Origin: Mycolicibacterium senegalense
GTDB taxonomy: Bacteria; Actinomycetota; Actinomycetes; Mycobacteriales; Mycobacteriaceae
Direction: 5' to 3'
DNA: 64,000 nt
NCBI RefSeq assembly: GCF_019645875.1
Contig: NZ_CP081000.1
Location: 4,588,001-4,652,000, forward strand
Shown here: one piece after another, positions 57,236 to 64,000 of the stretch
Position numbering within the stretch: the stretch's first letter is position 1
Layout: each line of letters begins with the position of its first letter
The notes under the pieces: model-generated
What the model was told of the DNA's origin: nothing
What the model saw: only the letters and a program-made list of their open reading frames with translations
The model's database searches: none
Program-made: the position numbers and the translations under genes

Positions 57236-58285
57236 CTACTGCGACAGCGGTGCCACCGGGGCGCCGTTGAGGCGACGCCAGGCGTAGACGGTGATCAGCG
57301 AGAGCAACGGGTAGGCCACCAGCAGGCCGACGCCACACACCAGGGCGCCCGCGAACGCCAGGACGACGGTCACCAGCCAGGTCAATGCCACCGGGCCGAA
57401 GTTGGCCTTGGCGAGCTCGAAGCTGGTCGTGACGCCGTCGATGCCCGACAGGTTGCGATCCAGCACGGCAACCGTGGTGAACATCAACATGATCGCCGCG
57501 ATGATGCCCGGGATGATGCACAGGATCGTGCCGATACCGATGATGATCGACGACACCACCGAGGCGATGATGACGTTGCCGACCAGGCGCGGCCGGAAGA
57601 ACGATCCGATCGTCACCGGGGCACCGTTGGCGACGTCGAGCATGCCGCCGATGTAGGCCGACTGGATCACCGCACCGATCACCACGCCCACGAGCGCGAC
57701 GAGCGCGGAGACGAGAATGCCGGCGCCACCCATCGAGAAGCTGAAGCTGCCCGGCTCGGAGGTGTCCACCGTGGTGAACTCGCCCTGGATGAACTGGAAG
57801 ACGAACTGCAGCACAACGTAGACGAGGCCGTACACCAGCGTGGGCACGATCAGCTCGAGCGGATGCTTGGTGAACTTGTTCCAGGCCCAGGAGAAGGCGT
57901 CGCCGACGCTGTACGGCGCGCCGCCGAAGCCCTGGCCACCGGCGGGCGGGTAGCCCGGGGCCGGGTACCCGGGCGGTGCGTAACCCCCCGGGGGCGGATA
58001 GCCACCGGACGGCGGGTAACCACCGGCGTCACCGGGAGGCGGCGGAGGCGGATAGCCGCCACCTTGAGGCGGGGGCGGGGGCGGATAACCGCCCTGCTGC
58101 GGCGGTGGAGGCGGAGGAAAGCCACCCGGCTGCGGCGGGGGGTAACTGCCGGGAGGCGGTGGAGGATAGCCGCCACCACCGGGCGGTGGCGGCGGGTAGC
58201 CGCCCTGCTGCGGCGCAGGCGGCGGCGGATATCCACCCTCTGGCGGCGGCGGGTAATTCCCGGGCGGGGGCGGTTGATCAGTCAC
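57236..58285 (-). CDS. proline-rich six-helix membrane protein
   Basis: A 349-residue protein starting with GTG 58285, which follows GAGGAGAGC. The first 125 residues are repeats of GGYPPPP with Gln and Gly between (GGYPPPPPP, GGFPPPP, APPGYPAPGYPP). The C-terminal 220 residues hold about six hydrophobic segments: LIVPTLVYGLVYVVLQFVF, ILVSALVALVGVVIGAVIQ, LVGNVIIASVVSSIIIGIG, CIIPGIIAAIMLMFTTVAV, TWLVTVVLAFAGALVCGVGLLVAYPLL. The Pro-rich repeat recalls proline-rich antigen proteins. The function is unknown; the hairpin downstream ends its message. Confidence 0.85.
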   Translation of the reverse strand: MTDQPPPPGNYPPPPEGGYPPPPAPQQGGYPPPPPGGGGYPPPPPGSYPPPQPGGFPPPPPPQQGGYPPPPPPQGGGYPPPPPPGDAGGYPPSGGYPPPGGYAPPGYPAPGYPPAGGQGFGGAPYSVGDAFSWAWNKFTKHPLELIVPTLVYGLVYVVLQFVFQFIQGEFTTVDTSEPGSFSFSMGGAGILVSALVALVGVVIGAVIQSAYIGGMLDVANGAPVTIGSFFRPRLVGNVIIASVVSSIIIGIGTILCIIPGIIAAIMLMFTTVAVLDRNLSGIDGVTTSFELAKANFGPVALTWLVTVVLAFAGALVCGVGLLVAYPLLSLITVYAWRRLNGAPVAPLSQ

Positions 58286-58552
58286 GTCGAAAGCTCTCCT
58301 CATCTGCCGATAGCGCTCCGCGGACGGACGCTACTTTCTGCCAGCACCTAGATGTACAGACTGCTCCACAGGCAGATTACGCACCGTCAACCCGGTTTGA
58401 CAGGTCAACACGAGCGCATTCGCTGCGGACAGAAGGACGTTCGGCGTCGCGGGCGTGGGTGGTGGCGGAGTTTGCCAGCCCGAGGCCAGCTCACCCTAAC
58501 TGAGAAGTTGCTGGAGGCAAGGTATTCCACGCGTGCGGCGCCTCCGACGTGT

Positions 58553-59947
<1,395 letters not shown>

Positions 59948-59976
59948 ACGTCAATGGTCTCAGGCCCGCGAATCGC

Positions 59977-61023
59977 TTACCAGGTGGCCTCGCGAATGTA
60001 CTCGCCGATCTGACGCAAAGAGCGCTTCGCTTCGGACACCAGCGGCGAGGCGAGCTGGAAAACATGCATTTGACCGGGCCAGATGCGGAGTTCGACGGGA
60101 ACTCCCGCCGCGGCCAGCATGTGCGCGGCTTTCCGTGCATCGCTGAGCAGAGCCTCCGAGCCCGATGCGTGGATCAACGTGCGCGGCAGGCCGGGCTCGA
60201 TGTGGTCGAGGGGCTCGTAGACCTGCTCACCCTTGCGGGCGGCCGCACGCTCGATGAGCTCGACGAGGGCATCGAAGGCCTTGGCCGGGAACATCGCGTC
60301 GGTGTGGATGTTGGGGTGGTTCGCCCGCGACTCGTTGTCGATCTCGAACAGCGGCGACATCGTCACCAGCGCCGCAGGCATCTCTCCCTCGTCGACCAGG
60401 CGCTCGGCCAGTGCCAACGACAGGTAGCCGCCCGCCGAGTCGCCGGCCAGCACGATCTGGTCCGGCTGGTAGCCGGTCAGCCGCAGCCAGCGGTAGGCGT
60501 CGTAACAGTCGTCGATCGCGGTGCCCACCGAGTGCTTGGGCACCATGCGGTAGTCGACGACCAGGACCGGGCTGTCGGCATATCCCGACAGCGCCGTGAC
60601 GATCCCCGAGTGCGTGTTGGCGCCGCAGGCCAAAAACGCTCCGCCGTGCAGATAGAGGATGACGCTGCGTTTCCCATCGGCGGGCAGGACGCCGTCGGCC
60701 CGCACCAGCTGTGCGGTGCAGTTCGGCAGCGCGATGGTGGCCTTGATGGTTCCGGGCACCGGCCGGATCAGCCGGGCGGCGAAATTGACGAGCCCGAACG
60801 GCCACGGCAGATGCGGTACGTGGCTACCAATTGCCAAGGTGGGCTTGATTGTCAGCGTCGCCGCCAGCGAAGCCAATCGGCCCGCGAGGCTCGGCCCGTC
60901 CTCGACCACCTCGACGGGTGCGCCGTCGCTGACCGGAAACCTACGCCCGCGATAGGCCCTAGCTGGGCTTATGCCAGCGTGATGCGACCTGGATACCTTG
61001 CTCGGTGCGGTCATCGTCACCAC
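59977..61023 (-). CDS. lipU: alpha/beta hydrolase, HSL-type lipase (LipU, Rv1076 type)
   Basis: A 348-residue hormone-sensitive-lipase-type esterase. It has the oxyanion motif ILYLHGGAFLACG near residue 120, the nucleophile in IVLAGDSAGGYLSLALAERL near 193, the acidic residue near HIEPGLPRTLIHASGSEALLSDARK, and the late His in WPGQMHVFQLA near 320. It has an N-terminal part of about 45 residues that may be too long; GTG 61023 or ATG 61014 fit. It lies next to the cbs gene, on the same strand, 29 bases upstream. Confidence 0.87.
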   Translation of the reverse strand: MVTMTAPSKVSRSHHAGISPARAYRGRRFPVSDGAPVEVVEDGPSLAGRLASLAATLTIKPTLAIGSHVPHLPWPFGLVNFAARLIRPVPGTIKATIALPNCTAQLVRADGVLPADGKRSVILYLHGGAFLACGANTHSGIVTALSGYADSPVLVVDYRMVPKHSVGTAIDDCYDAYRWLRLTGYQPDQIVLAGDSAGGYLSLALAERLVDEGEMPAALVTMSPLFEIDNESRANHPNIHTDAMFPAKAFDALVELIERAAARKGEQVYEPLDHIEPGLPRTLIHASGSEALLSDARKAAHMLAAAGVPVELRIWPGQMHVFQLASPLVSEAKRSLRQIGEYIREATW

Positions 61024-61206
61024 TTCCTACGTCTTTGTAGTGCTAGGTGAGCTTCGTCACTCAGACAACCCGGGTAACTTAGCTTGACATCCGTAAACAG
61101 TTCAACAGTCAAATAAACTGAATTGATACCGGACTTGATACAGCACTGTGATCGCCACGCTGCGCCGCCACGCGGACAACCCGCCGGCTCCCCCTAGACT
61201 GATCAT

Positions 61207-62154
61207 GTGGGCACATCGCGTCGGGCGACCATCGCCCTCGCCGCTGCGGCAACATTGGCCTCCACGGGGTCGGCCTATATCGGAGCACGCAACCTGCTGA
61301 CCGGGCAGGCCACCAAGGCCCGGCAGGTCATCCCCAAATCGTGGGACATCCCGCCGCGGGCCGACGGTGTCTACCACCCGGGTGGCGGTCCGGTGCAGAA
61401 GTGGGAGCGCGGCGTCCCGTTCGATCTGCACCTGATGATCTTCGGCGATTCGACGGCGACCGGCTACGGCTGCCGGGTGGCCGACGAGGTACCCGGTGTA
61501 TTGATCGCGCGCGGGGTGGCCGAGCAGTTCGACCAGCGAATCCGCTTGAGCACCAAGGCGATTGTCGGCGCGACCTCCAAAGGTCTGTCCGGCCAGATCG
61601 ACGCCATGTTCGTGGCAGGGCCGCCGCCGGACGCCGCTGTGATCATGATCGGCGCCAATGACATCACCAAACCCAACGGCATCGGGCCGTCGGCACGCCG
61701 GCTCGGCGACGCGGTGCGTCGCCTGCGCGCGGCCGGGGCCGTCGTGGTGGTCGGCACCTGCCCGGACTTCGGGGTGGTCACCGCCATCCCGCAACCGTTG
61801 CGCGCCTTCACCCGCGCTCGCGGCCTGCGGCTGGCCCGCGCCCAGGCCACTGCCGTGCGCGCGGCAGGCGGGGTACCGGTGCCGTTCTCAGACCTGCTGG
61901 CCCCGGAGTTCTACAAGGCCCCTGAGCTGCTGTTCTCCGAAGACATGTTCCATCCGTCGGCGGCCGGCTATGCACTCGCGGCCAAGCAGCTGTTACCCGC
62001 GTTGTGCGGGGTGCTCGGCGAATGGGACGGCGACGAGGCCCTCGAAACCGGGTCTGCGGACGACAGCTCGTTGCTGAGCCGGTTGGGCGGCGTGAGCAGG
62101 CTGTGGCATCGCTCTACCGGGGTCCCCGCTCCCGTTGTGGTGACCGCGGGCTAG
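61207..62154 (+). CDS. GDSL/SGNH-type esterase (Rv1075c type)
   Basis: A 315-residue exported or membrane-bound esterase. The N-terminal TSRRATIALAAAATLASTGSAYIGARNLL is a signal peptide or anchor. The SGNH motifs are HLMIFGDSTATGYGCR near 75 (Ser nucleophile), IMIGANDITK near 148 (Gly/Asn oxyanion residues) and EDMFHPSAAGYALAAKQL near 255 (Asp and His). It ends in a Ser-rich tail. Rv1075c has been shown to be a cell-wall esterase. It diverges from lipU and precedes the thiolase gene. Confidence 0.9.
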   Translation: MGTSRRATIALAAAATLASTGSAYIGARNLLTGQATKARQVIPKSWDIPPRADGVYHPGGGPVQKWERGVPFDLHLMIFGDSTATGYGCRVADEVPGVLIARGVAEQFDQRIRLSTKAIVGATSKGLSGQIDAMFVAGPPPDAAVIMIGANDITKPNGIGPSARRLGDAVRRLRAAGAVVVVGTCPDFGVVTAIPQPLRAFTRARGLRLARAQATAVRAAGGVPVPFSDLLAPEFYKAPELLFSEDMFHPSAAGYALAAKQLLPALCGVLGEWDGDEALETGSADDSSLLSRLGGVSRLWHRSTGVPAPVVVTAG

Positions 62155-62198
62155 TTTCAACTGAGTTTTCTAAGCCATTCGATCTCCCAGGAGCCGTC

Positions 62199-63416
62199 AT
62201 GCCTGAAGCCGTCATCGTTGCCACTGCCCGTTCGCCGATCGGCCGCGCCGGCAAGGGTTCCCTCGTCACCATGCGCCCCGACGATCTCGCCGCGCAGATG
62301 GTCAAGGCCGTCCTGGACAAGGTGCCTGCGCTGGATCCGCGCGAGATCGACGACCTGATCATGGGCTGTGGCCAGCCGGGCGGAAAGTCCGGCTTCAACA
62401 TCGGCCGCACCGTCGCAGTCCAGTTGGGCTACGACTTCCTGCCCGGCACCACCGTCAACCGCTACTGCTCGTCTTCGCTGCAGAGCACCCGCATGGCCTT
62501 CCACGCCATCAAGGCCGGCGAGGGCCACGCGTTCATCTCCGCCGGCGTGGAGACCGTGTCGCAGTTCGCCAGCGGCAACGCCGACGGCTGGCCGGACACC
62601 AAGAACCCGCTGTACGCCGATGCCATGGCCCGCAGCGAGCAGGCCGCCACCGGCGCCGAGGAATGGCACGACCCGCGCGAGGACGGCCTGCTGCCCGACG
62701 TCTACCTCGCCATGGGCCAGACCGCCGAGAACGTCGCGCTGCACACCGGTGTCAGCCGCGAGGACCAGGACCACTGGGCGGTGCGTTCGCAAAACCGCGC
62801 CGAGGAGGCCATCAACAACGGCTTCTTCGCCCGTGAGATCACCCCGGTGACGCTGGCCGACGGCACCGTCGTCTCCACCGATGACGGCCCCCGCGCCGGC
62901 ACCACCTACGAGAAGATCAGCCAGCTCAAGCCGGTCTTCCGTCCCAACGGCACCGTGACCGCCGGCAACGCCTGCCCGCTGAACGACGGCGCAGCCGCAC
63001 TGGTCGTGATGAGCGATGTGCGGGCCAAGGAGCTGGGCCTGACCCCGCTGGCCCGCGTGGTGTCCACCGGCGTGTCCGGCCTGTCGCCCGAGATCATGGG
63101 CCTGGGCCCGATCGAGGCCGTCAAGAAGGCTCTGGCCAACGCCAAGATGACGATTGACGACATCGATCTCTACGAGATCAACGAGGCGTTCGCGGTGCAG
63201 GTGCTCGGCTCGGCCCGCGCGCTCGGCATGGACGAGGACAAGCTGAACGTTTCCGGTGGTGCCATCGCCCTGGGTCACCCGTTCGGCATGACCGGCGCCC
63301 GCATCACCGCCACGCTGCTGAACAACCTGCAGACCCATGACAAGACCTTCGGCATCGAGACCATGTGTGTCGGTGGCGGCCAGGGTATGGCGATGGTTGT
63401 GGAGCGCCTCTCGTAG
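62199..63416 (+). CDS. fadA3: acetyl-CoA acyltransferase (thiolase, FadA3 type)
   Basis: A 405-residue thiolase that cleaves or forms beta-ketoacyl-CoA; counterpart of Rv1074c. It has VIVATARSPIGRAGKGSL at the start, Cys90 in NRYCSSSLQSTRMAFHAI (nucleophile), NAGNACPLNDGAAALVVM near 265, INEAFAVQVL near 323, GHPFGMTGARI near 355 (catalytic His) and MCVGGGQGMAMV near 390 (second Cys). ATG 62199 follows CAGGAG. The upstream frame overlaps the esterase end and is not translated. No KstR site is seen. It is probably part of beta-oxidation. Confidence 0.95.
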   Translation: MPEAVIVATARSPIGRAGKGSLVTMRPDDLAAQMVKAVLDKVPALDPREIDDLIMGCGQPGGKSGFNIGRTVAVQLGYDFLPGTTVNRYCSSSLQSTRMAFHAIKAGEGHAFISAGVETVSQFASGNADGWPDTKNPLYADAMARSEQAATGAEEWHDPREDGLLPDVYLAMGQTAENVALHTGVSREDQDHWAVRSQNRAEEAINNGFFAREITPVTLADGTVVSTDDGPRAGTTYEKISQLKPVFRPNGTVTAGNACPLNDGAAALVVMSDVRAKELGLTPLARVVSTGVSGLSPEIMGLGPIEAVKKALANAKMTIDDIDLYEINEAFAVQVLGSARALGMDEDKLNVSGGAIALGHPFGMTGARITATLLNNLQTHDKTFGIETMCVGGGQGMAMVVERLS

Positions 63417-63430
63417 TTTTTGCGCCCGGC

Positions 63431-63476
63431 GTGCACTCAGATCGCGATTTCAGGCGATTTCGCGATCTGAGTGCAC
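63431..63476. terminator. long hairpin overlapping the DUF559 gene end
   Basis: GTGCACTCAGATCGCGA (63431-63447) mirrors TCGCGATCTGAGTGCAC (63460-63476) without mismatch around a 12-base loop. It lies between the converging thiolase and DUF559 genes. The DUF559 stop (63450) lies inside it, so the arm encodes the protein's last residues. Confidence 0.72.
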
Positions 63477-64000
63477 CGTCGCGGCCCATACCCGGGCCAC
63501 CCGTGCCAGGACATCGTCGGCCGAATGCCGTTTGGCGACTCTGACCCGAGTCCACCCGAGCTCATCGAGATGCTCTGAGCGAATGATGTCGTTGGCGAAC
63601 TGCACGGGGTCTTTCCGATGATGGTCGCCGTCGTATTCCACGGCCAGTTTGTGGTCCTCCCACCCCATGTCCAGGTAGTACTGCCGACGCCCGTCGGCGC
63701 TCGTCACCGGAATCTGGGTGGTCGGCCTTGGATACCCTGCGCGAATCAGCAACAACCGCAACCAGGTTTCCTTCGGCGACTGGGCACCGGAGTCGTAGAG
63801 GCCCAATGCCGTGATGAGTTGACGCATGCCGCGAGCGCCCCGGTGCCTTGACGCGAAGGCCGCGGCGTCATCGGCACGGAGGCGTGTGGCGTTGCCGAGT
63901 GCGTCCAGCCGCGCGACCGCTTCGTCGAGTGGGCCACGCCGGCCGAGGTCGAATGCCGTTCGCAGCAACGAGGTGAAAGGCAGCCCCCGCCATACGATCA
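63450..64000 (-). CDS. DUF559 endonuclease-domain protein, partial
   Basis: The frame is open to the end of the window, so the N-terminus is missing; only about 180 residues are visible. The read begins IVWRGLPFTSLLRTAFDLGRRGPLDEAV, typical of the mycobacterial family with an AbiEi-like or HTH start upstream. The PD-(D/E)xK-like DUF559 domain follows: SPKETWLRLLLIRAGYPRPTTQIPV, then YYLDMGWEDHKLAVEYDGDHHRKDP (Asp and Glu-x-Asp) and LGWTRVRVAKRHSADD. It may be a restriction-like or Vsr-like nuclease. The TTG at 63968 is not needed as a start. Confidence 0.85.
   Translation of the reverse strand, partial: IVWRGLPFTSLLRTAFDLGRRGPLDEAVARLDALGNATRLRADDAAAFASRHRGARGMRQLITALGLYDSGAQSPKETWLRLLLIRAGYPRPTTQIPVTSADGRRQYYLDMGWEDHKLAVEYDGDHHRKDPVQFANDIIRSEHLDELGWTRVRVAKRHSADDVLARVARVWAATVHSDREIA

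Noticed and set aside
57900..58260. GC-rich repeats in the proline-rich gene as a repeat array
   Set aside because: They encode GGYPPPP units in frame; nothing indicates a non-coding array.
61980..62200. A KstR-like site before the thiolase gene (TTTCAACTGAGTTTTC)
   Set aside because: AAC and GTT are separated by three bases rather than two, so the pattern does not fit.

Overview
The window is chromosomal DNA of a mycobacterium outside the tuberculosis complex, most likely a fast-growing Mycolicibacterium-type species. It is GC-rich, uses GTG and TTG starts often, and carries mycobacterial hallmarks: DosR/DosS, Mca (mycothiol pathway), DesA2, a Z-isoprenyl diphosphate synthase of the Rv1086 type, a PGRS-type glycine-rich protein and KstR operators. 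The gene order follows, with interruptions, the M. tuberculosis block from Rv1112 (ychF) to Rv1074c (fadA3).

Layout. 1-3034 is an accessory flank: a small exported protein, a VOC protein, an Arr-type rifampin ADP-ribosyltransferase, a DUF5615/DUF433 toxin-antitoxin pair and an unknown gene. The last two units lie between three copies of the 3' end of ychF. 2983-9596 is core: ychF, a DUF6542-like protein, ispH, a lipid-droplet-associated protein, xseA-xseB and a 3-beta-hydroxysteroid dehydrogenase behind a KstR site. 9600-23567 is accessory: a DUF1876 protein with a TDT transporter, a sulfatase-sulfatase-HAD-FGE cluster, a PGRS protein without a PE domain, a TetR regulator with a CYP144-like P450, and a KstR-site-headed epimerase-SDR-SDR operon. 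23614-28781 is core again: an AI-2E family transporter, a dienelactone hydrolase, DUF4245, glpX and fum. 28859-33240 is a dormancy locus (devS, a PPOX protein, devR, a universal stress protein, an Acg-like protein) with two DosR boxes. 33311-42173 holds a NodB deacetylase, phoH2, desA2, a long-form glyA, two related small exported proteins, a DUF885 protein and coaA. 42170-46804 is a block of a flavin monooxygenase and poorly known proteins. 46825-64000 is the Rv1086-Rv1074c block: Z-prenyl synthase, hemolysin III, a DUF255 protein, mca, greA, metB, pra-like genes, cbs, lipU, a GDSL esterase, a thiolase and a partial DUF559 protein.

How the parts work together. Two regulons are visible in the DNA: KstR (TnnAACnnGTTnnA sites at 8483 and 20868) links the hydroxysteroid dehydrogenase and the SDR operon to sterol catabolism, and DosR boxes at 31110 and 33273 tie the dormancy genes to their own two-component system. 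FGE with both active-site cysteines sits beside two sulfatases whose signature it should convert to formylglycine.

The most unusual signals are the tandem cassettes at the 3' end of ychF (1599-3034) and a long 5' leader of greA (53794-53965) with mutually exclusive stems. No tRNA, rRNA, CRISPR array, insertion sequence, integrase or prophage was seen.
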